From the NCBI RefSeq assembly GCF_004137795.1, contig NZ_NWTM01000001.1:682001-746000 (forward strand): a stretch of DNA of 64,000 nt. The letters are read 5' to 3'. The stretch comes from Pectobacterium zantedeschiae (GTDB lineage Bacteria; Pseudomonadota; Gammaproteobacteria; Enterobacterales; Enterobacteriaceae). Below the pieces are notes generated by a model. It did no database searches, was not told where the DNA came from, and worked only from the letters and a program-made list of their open reading frames with translations. The position numbers and the translations under genes were made by a program. Of this stretch, positions 30,056 to 37,962 are shown piece after piece; positions within the stretch are counted from its first letter, which is position 1, and the number at the start of each line of letters is the position of its first letter.

Positions 30056-31168
30056 ATGAGATCAGGCAGATATATTGGCGTGATGTCCGGCACCAGTCTT
30101 GATGGTGTGGATGTCGTGCTAGCTGCAATTGACGAACATACAGTGGCCCAGCAGGCCAGCTACTGTCATCCGATACCGCAGGATATCAAAATGGCCATCC
30201 TGGGGATGTGCCAGGGACAGGCAGTGACACTGTCTGCGCTAGGGCAGTTGGATACGCGTCTGGGCATCTTGTTTGCAGAAGCCGTGCTGACGTTGCTTGA
30301 AGAGACAGAACTGGGTGCGCAGGATATTACGGCAATTGGTTGCCACGGACAGACGGTCTGGCATGAACCCACGGGCGATGCGCCTTGTACGATGCAGATA
30401 GGCGATAATAACCGCGTTGCTGCCTTGACGGGTATCACAACAGTCGGGGATTTTCGACGCCGCGATTTGGCTTATGGCGGGCAAGGTGCTCCGCTGGTGC
30501 CATCCTTCCACCACGCGTTGTTACTGCACCCTGTTGAGCGTCGTATTGTGCTCAACATTGGGGGCATCGCCAATCTATCGCTGCTGGTGCCTGGTGCGCC
30601 CGTACGCGGTTACGACACCGGGCCGGGGAATATGTTGCTGGATGCCTGGATCTGGCGGCACTGTGCGCAGCCATATGATAAAGACGCTGTATGGGCGATG
30701 AGCGGACAGGTGAATCCACTACTATTACGCCGCATGTTAAGCGATCCTTATTTTGCATTACGGGCACCGAAAAGCACAGGACGCGAGTATTTCAATATGG
30801 GGTGGCTGGAGAAAATGCTGGCTGGCTTGCCTCCCATTACGCCGCAGGACGTTCAGGCGACACTGGGTGAATTGACGGCGATGAGCATCGCCGAGCAGGT
30901 GCTGTTGGTCGGTGGGTGTGAACGCTTATTAGTTTGTGGTGGTGGTGCGCGCAACCCACTCATCATGACGCGCCTGTCTGCTCTGCTGCCAGGTATTGAA
31001 GTCAGCACAACGGATGAATGCGGTGTAAGCGGTGATGACATGGAAGCATTGGCATTCGCCTGGCTGGCGTCACGCACGCTGTCGGGATTGCCGGGTAATC
31101 TGCCGTCTGTCACAGGCGCGAGTCAGGAAACAGTGTTAGGTGCGATTTATCCGGTTAACGTGGATTAA
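30056..31168 (+). CDS. anmK: Anhydro-N-acetylmuramic acid kinase
   Basis: A 370-residue cytosolic kinase that opens and phosphorylates 1,6-anhydroMurNAc during peptidoglycan recycling, giving MurNAc-6-phosphate. Family motifs are [14 protein letters not shown] at the N-terminus, [15 protein letters not shown] [32 protein letters not shown], and [12 protein letters not shown] with [14 protein letters not shown]. Length matches E. coli AnmK (369). It is likely co-transcribed with mliC 96 bp downstream. Confidence 0.97.
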   Translation: MRSGRYIGVMSGTSLDGVDVVLAAIDEHTVAQQASYCHPIPQDIKMAILGMCQGQAVTLSALGQLDTRLGILFAEAVLTLLEETELGAQDITAIGCHGQTVWHEPTGDAPCTMQIGDNNRVAALTGITTVGDFRRRDLAYGGQGAPLVPSFHHALLLHPVERRIVLNIGGIANLSLLVPGAPVRGYDTGPGNMLLDAWIWRHCAQPYDKDAVWAMSGQVNPLLLRRMLSDPYFALRAPKSTGREYFNMGWLEKMLAGLPPITPQDVQATLGELTAMSIAEQVLLVGGCERLLVCGGGARNPLIMTRLSALLPGIEVSTTDECGVSGDDMEALAFAWLASRTLSGLPGNLPSVTGASQETVLGAIYPVNVD

Positions 31169-31264
31169 TCAGATTTTGCCGAGAGGTTCATGGTTATCCT
31201 CTTGTTAAACTTGAATGAGCGGCAGCGTCAGTTGCCGCCATTGACAAGAATGACAGGAGAAAAA

Positions 31265-31582
31265 ATGAAACGATTGCTGACAGGGATAGCGCTGATTCTG
31301 CTGAGCGGATGCAGCTATTTTGGTCATAAACAGACGGTAGAAACATTGCACTATCAATGTGGCACAATGCCGCTAACCGTTACGTTACAGCAGGGTGGTG
31401 AAACGCCTTCTCAGGTGAGTTTCCTGCTGGACGGTGAACGTCTCAGTCTGCCTCAGGTGGTGTCTGCTTCTGGCGTCAGATACAGCAATGATACCTACAC
31501 ATTCTGGAGCAAAGGCGACCGTGCATTTATCCAGCGTGGTGAACGGGTTATCGTAGATGATTGTGTGCTGGCACCGAGGTAA
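31265..31582 (+). CDS. mliC: Membrane-bound C-type lysozyme inhibitor
   Basis: From the ATG at 31265 (AGGAG directly upstream) this is a 105-residue lipoprotein with lipobox LSGC (Cys15). The MliC domain has paired cysteines in YQCGTMPLTV and VDDCVLAP, and the inhibitory loop around YSNDTYTFWSKGDRAFI. It binds host lysozyme at the outer membrane. The extra 25 codons of the open frame upstream lack a ribosome-binding site. It lies between anmK and pdxH as in E. coli. Confidence 0.93.
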   Translation: MKRLLTGIALILLSGCSYFGHKQTVETLHYQCGTMPLTVTLQQGGETPSQVSFLLDGERLSLPQVVSASGVRYSNDTYTFWSKGDRAFIQRGERVIVDDCVLAPR

Positions 31583-31687
31583 CTGACCCGCACGATTGTG
31601 GCGTTACTGCTGATTGCGATTTTTCGGGTACGGGAGCAGAATGGGATTTTCCCCGCTTCTGGCCCGACATTGCGACAGCAGGATATT

Positions 31688-32371
31688 ATGACACAGGAAC
31701 GCTCCCCCTCTGACGGTACTCCTCTTATTCAACCAGCCGATATCGCTGACATCCGCCGTGAATATACGCGTGGCGGGCTCCGCCGTGGCGATCTTCCCGC
31801 TAATCCGTTGGACTTGTTCGAACGCTGGCTGAAACAGGCCTGTGAGGCGAAGCTGGCCGACCCTACAGCGATGTCTGTTGCGACCGTCGATGAACGCGGG
31901 CAGCCTTATCAGCGTATCGTTCTGCTGAAACACTATGATGAGAAAGGCATGGTGTTTTATACCAATCTGGGCAGCCGTAAAGCTCATCATCTGGAAAACA
32001 ATCCACGTATCAGTCTGCTGTTCCCGTGGCATATACTGGAACGGCAGGTGATGGTATTGGGGCGCGTAGAGAAGCTACCGACGCTTGAAGTGCTGAAATA
32101 TTTCCACAGTCGTCCGAAAGATAGCCAAATTGGCGCATGGGTATCAAAGCAGTCCAGCCGGATTTCCGCACGTGGCGTACTGGAAAGCAAATTTTTGGAA
32201 TTGAAGCAAAAATTCCAAAGCGGCGAGGTCCCTCTGCCGAGCTTCTGGGGGGGCTTTCGCGTGGTGATTGATTCTGTCGAATTTTGGCAGGGCGGTGAAC
32301 ACCGCCTGCACGACCGATTTTTTTACCAGCGGCAGGAAGAGGGCTGGCAGATCGATCGTTTAGCGCCTTAA
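31688..32371 (+). CDS. pdxH: Pyridoxine/pyridoxamine 5'-phosphate oxidase
   Basis: From ATG 31688 ([12 protein letters not shown]) this is a 227-residue FMN enzyme making pyridoxal 5'-phosphate. FMN- and substrate-binding stretches are [24 protein letters not shown] and [21 protein letters not shown]. The C-terminal [18 protein letters not shown] is the PdxH signature. An earlier in-frame start at 31598 is rejected because it runs through spacer DNA without a good ribosome-binding site. Neighbours tyrS and pdxY are conserved; pdxH and pdxY both serve vitamin B6 metabolism. Confidence 0.96.
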   Translation: MTQERSPSDGTPLIQPADIADIRREYTRGGLRRGDLPANPLDLFERWLKQACEAKLADPTAMSVATVDERGQPYQRIVLLKHYDEKGMVFYTNLGSRKAHHLENNPRISLLFPWHILERQVMVLGRVEKLPTLEVLKYFHSRPKDSQIGAWVSKQSSRISARGVLESKFLELKQKFQSGEVPLPSFWGGFRVVIDSVEFWQGGEHRLHDRFFYQRQEEGWQIDRLAP

Positions 32372-32607
32372 TCGCGAAATATCCGTGTTAAACGCTGGCG
32401 CTCCTATCATCAGCACTTTATCCTATGAAGTTCCGCGTTGACTGGGTATTGCGCGGCGATATGCCGTTCATAGCCTGCTGCGTAAGGTAATGCGGCAGCG
32501 AAATCATCATGCGACAGCAGGCAGGTATGCTGCGCATTTCTCACGGCGTTGTGCGTAACCCCAAAAAGGGACGTAACAGCCTGTTTTTTATAAAAATGGA
32601 GTTATCG

Positions 32608-33885
32608 ATGGCGAGTAGTAACCTGATTAAACAATTGCAAGAGCGGGGCTTGATTGCCCAGGTGACGGATGAGGAAGCGTTAGCAGAGCGGCTGGCGCAA
32701 GGGCCAATTGCACTGTATTGCGGTTTCGATCCCACCGCTGACAGCTTGCATTTGGGGCATCTGGTGCCGCTGCTCTGCCTGAAACGCTTCCAACTGGCTG
32801 GTCACAAACCGGTGGCACTTGTAGGTGGTGCCACGGGGTTGATCGGTGATCCAAGTTTTAAAGCGACAGAGCGTAAACTGAATACGGCTGATACCGTGGG
32901 GGAATGGGTAGAGAAAATCCGTCGTCAGGTTTCTCCCTTCCTGGATTTTGACTGCGGTAAAAACAGCGCGATCGCCGCCAATAATTACGATTGGTTTGGC
33001 GGTATGAACGTATTGGATTTCCTGCGCGATATCGGCAAACATTTCTCCGTTAATCAGATGATTAACAAAGAAGCTGTCAAACAGCGTTTAAATCGTGATG
33101 ATGTTGGCATTTCGTTCACCGAGTTTTCTTACAACCTGTTGCAGGGATACGACTTTGCCTCGTTGAACAAGCAGCATGACGTCGAATTGCAAATTGGTGG
33201 CTCTGACCAGTGGGGCAACATTACGTCTGGTATCGATTTGACACGCCGTATGAACCAGAAGCAGGTTTACGGTCTGACTGTTCCGCTGATCACCAAATCT
33301 GATGGCACGAAATTCGGTAAAACCGAAGGTGGCGCAATTTGGCTGGATGCCAGCAAGACTAGCCCTTACAAATTCTACCAGTTCTGGATTAACACGGCGG
33401 ATGCCGATGTATACCGATTCCTGAAGTTCTTCACGTTCATGAGCCTCGAAGACATCGATGCGCTGGAAGAAGAAGACAAGAACAGCGGAAAAGCGCCGCG
33501 CGCTCAATACGTGCTGGCGGAGGAAGTCACCCGTATGGTTCATGGTGAATCGGGTCTGGAAGCCGCTCGTCGTATTACACAAAGCCTGTTCTCTGGTGCG
33601 TTGCAGGATATGACGCAGGACGACTTTGCCCAGCTGGCGCAGGATGGTATGCCGATCATCGAACTGGAAAACAGTGCTGATTTGCAACAGGCGCTGGTCA
33701 GCGCTGAACTGGTGCCGTCACGCGGCCAAGCCCGTACGATGATCTCCTCGAATGCGGTAACGATTAACGGCGAAAAGCAGGCCAATCCTGAATACACCTT
33801 CAGCGCGTCTGACCGTCTGTTTGATCGCTACACCTTGTTGCGTCGCGGTAAAAAACACTACTGCCTGATCTGCTGGAAAGCATAA
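32608..33885 (+). CDS. tyrS: Tyrosyl-tRNA synthetase
   Basis: From ATG 32608 ([18 protein letters not shown]) this is a 425-residue class I synthetase that charges tRNA-Tyr. The HIGH-type motif is HLGH in [11 protein letters not shown], tyrosine recognition includes [17 protein letters not shown] residues ([14 protein letters not shown]), and the KMSKS equivalent is [10 protein letters not shown]-terminal S4 RNA-binding domain follows from about residue 355. The longer frame starting at 32509 would include the promoter region and is not chosen. The downstream terminator is clear. Confidence 0.98.
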   Translation: MASSNLIKQLQERGLIAQVTDEEALAERLAQGPIALYCGFDPTADSLHLGHLVPLLCLKRFQLAGHKPVALVGGATGLIGDPSFKATERKLNTADTVGEWVEKIRRQVSPFLDFDCGKNSAIAANNYDWFGGMNVLDFLRDIGKHFSVNQMINKEAVKQRLNRDDVGISFTEFSYNLLQGYDFASLNKQHDVELQIGGSDQWGNITSGIDLTRRMNQKQVYGLTVPLITKSDGTKFGKTEGGAIWLDASKTSPYKFYQFWINTADADVYRFLKFFTFMSLEDIDALEEEDKNSGKAPRAQYVLAEEVTRMVHGESGLEAARRITQSLFSGALQDMTQDDFAQLAQDGMPIIELENSADLQQALVSAELVPSRGQARTMISSNAVTINGEKQANPEYTFSASDRLFDRYTLLRRGKKHYCLICWKA

Positions 33886-33896
33886 GCATTACCGAT

Positions 33897-33921
33897 AAGG
33901 GAGCGTCAGCTCCCTTTCTTC
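33897..33921 (+). terminator. Terminator after tyrS
   Basis: Stem AAGGGAGC (33897-33904) and GCTCCCTT (33909-33916) with loop GTCA, followed by TCTTCTTG. Confidence 0.75.
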
Positions 33922-33969
33922 TTGTAAGTTGAGGCGCACAGGCGCTGGCAAGGATTTGAGTCATATCTA

Positions 33970-34830
33970 ATGAAAAATATACTTTCCATCCAGTCACATG
34001 TCGTTTTTGGTCATGCCGGTAACAGTGCGGCAGAGTTTCCGATGCGTCGGATGGGCGCAAACGTTTGGCCGCTGAATACGGTGCAATTCTCTAACCATAC
34101 CCAATACGGTCACTGGGCGGGGTGTGTGATGCCCGCCAGCCACTTAACTGAGGTGGTGCAGGGAATTGCGAACATCGACAAGCTGAAGACCTGTAATGCG
34201 GTGCTGAGTGGTTATATCGGCTCTGCTGAGCAAGGGGAACATATTCTGGGTATTGTTCGGCAGGTAAAAGCCGCGAATCCTGATGCGCTGTACTTCTGCG
34301 ATCCTGTAATGGGCACGCCGGAGAAAGGCTGTATCGTTGCACCCGGCGTGTCTGATTTTCACTGCCAGCAGTCTCTGTCTGCGGCCGATATTATCGCGCC
34401 GAATCTGCCTGAGTTGGAGTTGCTCGGTGGCTGTACAGTGCATAACGTGGCGGAAGCCGTGGAAACCGCACGTGCGCTGTGTGAAAAAGGGCCAAAAATC
34501 GTTCTGGTGAAGCATCTTAGCCGGGCAGCAAGCCGCGAAGACAGCTTCGAAATGCTGCTGGTCACGCCGACGGACGCCTGGCACATCAGCCGCCCGCTAG
34601 TGGAGTTTGAACGCCAGCCTGTAGGCGTGGGCGATTTGACCAGTGGGTTGCTGCTGGTGAACTTGCTGAAAGGCGTGGCGCTGGATAAAGCACTAGAACA
34701 CACAACGGCTGCCGTGTATGAAGTCATGCTGGTGACGAAAGAGATGAACGAGTATGAGCTGCAACTGGTTGCCGCTCAGGATGGCATTGCCAATCCACGC
34801 CATCATTTCCAGGCTGTTCGCCTGTCGTGA
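33970..34830 (+). CDS. pdxY: Pyridoxal kinase 2 / pyridoxine kinase
   Basis: A 286-residue ribokinase-like enzyme phosphorylating pyridoxal in the B6 salvage pathway. It begins [21 protein letters not shown]. It has [25 protein letters not shown] and the anion-hole/catalytic [11 protein letters not shown] (catalytic Asp) typical of PdxY. Length matches E. coli PdxY (287). It follows tyrS after a terminator and converges on gstA with a strong hairpin between. Confidence 0.96.
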   Translation: MKNILSIQSHVVFGHAGNSAAEFPMRRMGANVWPLNTVQFSNHTQYGHWAGCVMPASHLTEVVQGIANIDKLKTCNAVLSGYIGSAEQGEHILGIVRQVKAANPDALYFCDPVMGTPEKGCIVAPGVSDFHCQQSLSAADIIAPNLPELELLGGCTVHNVAEAVETARALCEKGPKIVLVKHLSRAASREDSFEMLLVTPTDAWHISRPLVEFERQPVGVGDLTSGLLLVNLLKGVALDKALEHTTAAVYEVMLVTKEMNEYELQLVAAQDGIANPRHHFQAVRLS

Positions 34831-34834
34831 AACG

Positions 34835-34863
34835 AGTAACGCCCCGAAATTCGGGGCGTTACT
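34835..34863. terminator. Bidirectional terminator between pdxY and gstA
   Basis: A 12-bp perfect stem AGTAACGCCCCG (34835-34846) with CGGGGCGTTACT (34852-34863) and loop AAATT lies between convergent genes. T tracts are poor on both sides. Confidence 0.7.
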
Positions 34864-34868
34864 GCATG

Positions 34869-35477
34869 CTAACCTTTCAACCTTTCAACCTTAAGCGCAG
34901 TAGCGACAGAAGGGCGCTCGGCAATATGGTCGAGATAAGCCGCCAGTGCAGGGTAGCGGAACATATCTAGTTTTAACGACTGTGCCCAGCGCATCACGGT
35001 AAACAGATATGCATCGGCGATACTGAAACGGTTCGCGACCAGATAGTTCTGTTCACTCAACACCAGATTGATATAGCGGAATTTGACCTGTAAATATTCA
35101 ACTAACAGATCTTTATACGTTTCCGGTGTGCCGGGGCGGAAGATCGGCGTAAACGTTTTGTGCAGTTCAGCAGAAATGTAGTTCAGCCATTCAATCGTGT
35201 GGTAGCGCGCCATACTTCCGGTGGGAGCAATAAGGTTGCAGTGCGGAACCAGATCGGCGATGTATTCGGCGATAGCGACGCCTTCCGTCAGGATAGAACC
35301 ATCATCCAGCTCTAACGCTGGCACCATCCCCTTCGGGTTGATGAAGGTATAGTCGGTGCCACGTTCCGTCTTTTTCGTGCGCAGATTGACCTTCTCCAGC
35401 TTGAACTCCAATTTGGATTCGAGCAAAACGATGTGTGTAAAAAGTGAACTGCTTTCAGCTTTGTAAAACAGTTTCAT
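34869..35477 (-). CDS. gstA: Glutathione S-transferase, GstA-like
   Basis: A 202-residue cytosolic GST of the bacterial beta class by overall similarity to E. coli GstA (NPKGMVPALELDDGSILTEGVAI, TIEWLNYISAELHKTFTPIFRP, RFSIADAYLFTVMRWA). The residue equivalent to the conserved active-site Cys10 is serine (AESSSLFTH), while the His near residue 106 is kept. The thioredoxin-like N-terminal and all-helical C-terminal domains are complete. Location after pdxY matches E. coli. The substitution may change chemistry with glutathione. Confidence 0.92.
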   Translation of the reverse strand: MKLFYKAESSSLFTHIVLLESKLEFKLEKVNLRTKKTERGTDYTFINPKGMVPALELDDGSILTEGVAIAEYIADLVPHCNLIAPTGSMARYHTIEWLNYISAELHKTFTPIFRPGTPETYKDLLVEYLQVKFRYINLVLSEQNYLVANRFSIADAYLFTVMRWAQSLKLDMFRYPALAAYLDHIAERPSVATALKVERLKG

Positions 35478-36078
35478 GAAAACCCCTTTCTATTATTATT
35501 TTTCCATCAACACATACGCTGATGAGTGTTGAATAACGACATGTCGTTTTTTTACAACAAAACGTAATGAGAGAGTGTGAGGCCTCTTGCAAAATACTCC
35601 TTATGTATGACTGATGTATGAAATTTGGGCGGTTTTGACGGAACAAAGTCAAATTTTGATGCGTTACCGAGGGAGGCCAGCGGAGGCCACAACTAAAACG
35701 CTGTAGTGCGTGACATCTCCAGGTTCAAACCGTAGTGGAGCGTTGATGTTACGGACTGTTTGTTCAGAAGACGTCAGGACTGGCGTATAGGTGAGAGAGG
35801 ACAGGGGGAAAGCGCTAAATAAAATGGTATTGTCGATTTTTGAGATCAATCTGCTAAATCAGCTGTTTCAGAGATGTTTTTCGATGTGTGATTTATAGAT
35901 GTTAATTAATTATTGCTAAATTTCTTGATAAGAAAAATTTCATTAGTGACACATTTCGTGTTTTTCATGATGTTGTCCATTTAGTTTATTTCCCCAAGGT
36001 TAGTGTTTAATGGATACTTAAAAATGAGAGTAGGAAGGGGGATGAAGGGAAACGGTTTCACTGACATGTGGATTAAAT

Positions 36079-36113
36079 TACCCCTTTATTTTTTATGTAA
36101 CAAAATAGGGGTA
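36079..36113 (+). repeat. Bulged hairpin in symporter upstream region
   Basis: TACCCC (36079-36084) pairs with GGGGTA (36108-36113), and TATTTT pairs with AAAATA, with a two-base bulge and a loop of about nine bases. It could be a regulatory RNA element, an attenuator, or a DNA site. Confidence 0.45.
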
Positions 36114-36205
36114 GTTACATTGAGTGATTTTCGTCGTGAGATTGTTTATCCATGTTAGATAAATAAATAATATTCCCGAGTAATTATTATTACCACATCA
36201 AGACA

Positions 36206-36292
36206 CAGACAATACGATGGCAATAGTATAAGTCGTAAGTGCTTACGATGGTGAGTCAGGCGACTCACGCGACTAACAATGCGTATTGTCTG
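36206..36292 (+). promoter_or_regulatory. Candidate three-way-junction leader RNA upstream of the symporter
   Basis: A perfect 11-bp outer inverted repeat CAGACAATACG (36206-36216) / CGTATTGTCTG (36282-36292) encloses two perfect hairpins. The first is TCGTAA/TTACGA with loop GTGC (36233-36248). The second is GTGAGTC/GACTCAC with loop AGGC (36251-36268). Together they can fold into an 87-nt three-way junction ending 26 nt before the ATG, close to the ribosome-binding site GAGG (36310-36313). I do not match it to a known riboswitch class. Confidence 0.5.
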
Positions 36293-36318
36293 AATCTATT
36301 CATTACCATGAGGTTACT

Positions 36319-37665
36319 ATGAAAAAGAACAGGTTATTATTTTTTATAGCCTTGGCTATTATTCTCGGGATTATTGTCGGCGGACTTTGTCATTCTCTAT
36401 TGACAGAGAAAGAAGCAAAAGAGGTGGTGTCCTACTTTAATTTAGTGACCGATGTTTTTCTTCGTCTGATAAAAATGATCATCGCGCCATTGGTATTCGC
36501 AACATTGGTCTCTGGCCTTGCCAGCATGGGGAACTCTTCCTCCGTTGGCCGAATAGGGCTAAAAGCCATGGTGTGGTTTATTTGTTCTTCTATCGTTTCC
36601 CTTTTTATTGGCATGCTGTTAGCAAATATCTTCGAGCCAGGCGTTGGAATGAACCTTGCCGTCCCAAGTACGCCAATTCAGGTAGATACCGGGGTGAGTA
36701 CCGGCGGATTCACACTGAAAAGCTTCATTGCTCATATATTTCCGCGCAGCATCGTTGAAGCGATGGCGAATAATGAAATATTGCAGATTTTGGTATTCTC
36801 CATGTTTTTCGGTTCCGCTCTGGCTTTTGTGAAAGGCCAAAATAAACATGCCGTCACGATGGAATCGATGATAGAGGAACTGGCGAAAGTGATGTTTCGG
36901 GTGACGGATTATGTCATGCGATTAGCGCCTTTGGCGGTATTTTCCTCATTAGCTTCTTCTATTACGACCGAAGGTCTTGGGTTGCTTCTCGATTTTGGCA
37001 AAGTCATTGGCGAGTTCTACCTTGGATTGGTGCTGTTATGGGGGCTGATGTTTGGTGCGGGTGCATTGTTCCTTGGTAAGAAAGCAACCTGGGGACTGCT
37101 CAAACTGCTACGTGAACCTAGTATGCTGGCGTTCGCTACCGCAAGTAGCGAGGCTGCCTACCCGAAAACAATGGAGGCACTGAGCGAATTCGGTGTTCCC
37201 AAAAAAATCACCAGCTTCGTACTCCCGTTGGGGTATTCCTTTAATCTCGTTGGTTCCATGATCTATCAGGCGTTTGCCATTCTGTTTATCGCGCAGGCTT
37301 ACAATATCCACCTAAGTTTGACGCAACAGACTCTGATCTTGCTGACGTTGATGATCACCAGCAAGGGGATGGCGGGGGTAGCACGTGCTGCGGTGGTGGT
37401 GGTAGCTGCCACGTTACCGATGTTCAGCTTACCCGAAGCGGGCATTTTACTGATTATTGGTATCGATCAGTTTCTGGATATGGGGCGCACGGCGACCAAT
37501 GTGATTGGTAACGGTATGGCGACTGCGGTTGTTGCCAAACTGGAGCGAAACTATGATCATGAAGACCAAAGCTATGATCATGAAGACCAAGGCTATGATC
37601 AGGAAGAAAGAGGCCATGCTCGTCCTGACAAAGACGTCCCTGTGATAGCAACCGGGACTGTCTAA
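36319..37665 (+). CDS. Dicarboxylate/amino acid:cation symporter (DAACS family)
   Basis: From ATG 36319 (MKKNRLLFFIALAIILGII) this is a 448-residue inner-membrane transporter of the GltP/DctA family. Family marks are RLIKMIIAPLVFATLVSGLA, ATASSEAAYPKTMEAL (serine-rich re-entrant loop), PLGYSFNLVGSMIYQAFA and the substrate-site GIDQFLDMGRTATNVIGNGMATAVV. It imports glutamate, aspartate or C4-dicarboxylates with sodium or protons; which one is not decided. It ends in an unusual repeated acidic/histidine tail. A long structured upstream region precedes it. The earlier frame start at 36286 lies inside the inverted repeat and is rejected. Confidence 0.93.
   Translation: MKKNRLLFFIALAIILGIIVGGLCHSLLTEKEAKEVVSYFNLVTDVFLRLIKMIIAPLVFATLVSGLASMGNSSSVGRIGLKAMVWFICSSIVSLFIGMLLANIFEPGVGMNLAVPSTPIQVDTGVSTGGFTLKSFIAHIFPRSIVEAMANNEILQILVFSMFFGSALAFVKGQNKHAVTMESMIEELAKVMFRVTDYVMRLAPLAVFSSLASSITTEGLGLLLDFGKVIGEFYLGLVLLWGLMFGAGALFLGKKATWGLLKLLREPSMLAFATASSEAAYPKTMEALSEFGVPKKITSFVLPLGYSFNLVGSMIYQAFAILFIAQAYNIHLSLTQQTLILLTLMITSKGMAGVARAAVVVVAATLPMFSLPEAGILLIIGIDQFLDMGRTATNVIGNGMATAVVAKLERNYDHEDQSYDHEDQGYDQEERGHARPDKDVPVIATGTV
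37552..37614 (+). repeat. 21-bp tandem repeat coding for a charged tail
   Basis: Two nearly identical 21-bp units (37552-37572, 37573-37593) and a degenerate third (37594-37614) encode the heptad YDHEDQ followed by S or G, then YDQEERG. They lie in the last 40 codons of the symporter gene, beyond its membrane core. Confidence 0.9.
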
Positions 37666-37695
37666 ATTAGCGGTAGGTTAATACGCTAAGACTGG

Positions 37696-37714
37696 CGGCC
37701 TTCGGGCCGTTTTC
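37696..37714 (+). terminator. Terminator after the symporter gene
   Basis: Stem CGGCC (37696-37700) / GGCCG (37705-37709) with stable loop TTCG, followed by TTTTC. Confidence 0.7.
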
Positions 37715-37962
37715 TCGATTGTTGTCTCCCTATTGTCTTCTGTGTCCTCTGCACGCTGACGTGGTTGTTTTTCTCCCCCTTCGTGTTTACTCCGACTTAG
37801 CTCTTTTCAATAGCTGACGGCTATCACTGCGTTCATATGGCATTGTTGCAAAAACGTTATTTTTTGTTTGTGTTATCTTTAAATAAGACCGCAAGCTCAG
37901 GCTGGTTATTCCTCGGGCGCCTGCAGCAGAATAACGAATAGCAAGTTAATTTGGGAGGAAGC

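Larger units (their letters stand above)
35478..36318. other. 841-bp non-coding region upstream of the symporter gene
   Basis: This is the longest gene-free stretch in the window. A 61-codon minus frame at 35664-35849 is not recognised and has no convincing ribosome-binding site. The right half is AT-rich and contains a bulged hairpin (36079-36113) and a nested set of inverted repeats (36206-36292) just before the symporter start. Listed separately. Confidence 0.6.

Noticed and set aside
35664..35849. 61-codon minus-strand frame in the long gap
   Set aside because: No ribosome-binding site and no recognisable family; the length is expected by chance. Kept only as a note in the gap description.
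37552..37614. CRISPR-like tandem repeat
   Set aside because: The 21-bp units are directly adjacent with no spacers and are in frame within a gene; no cas genes are present.
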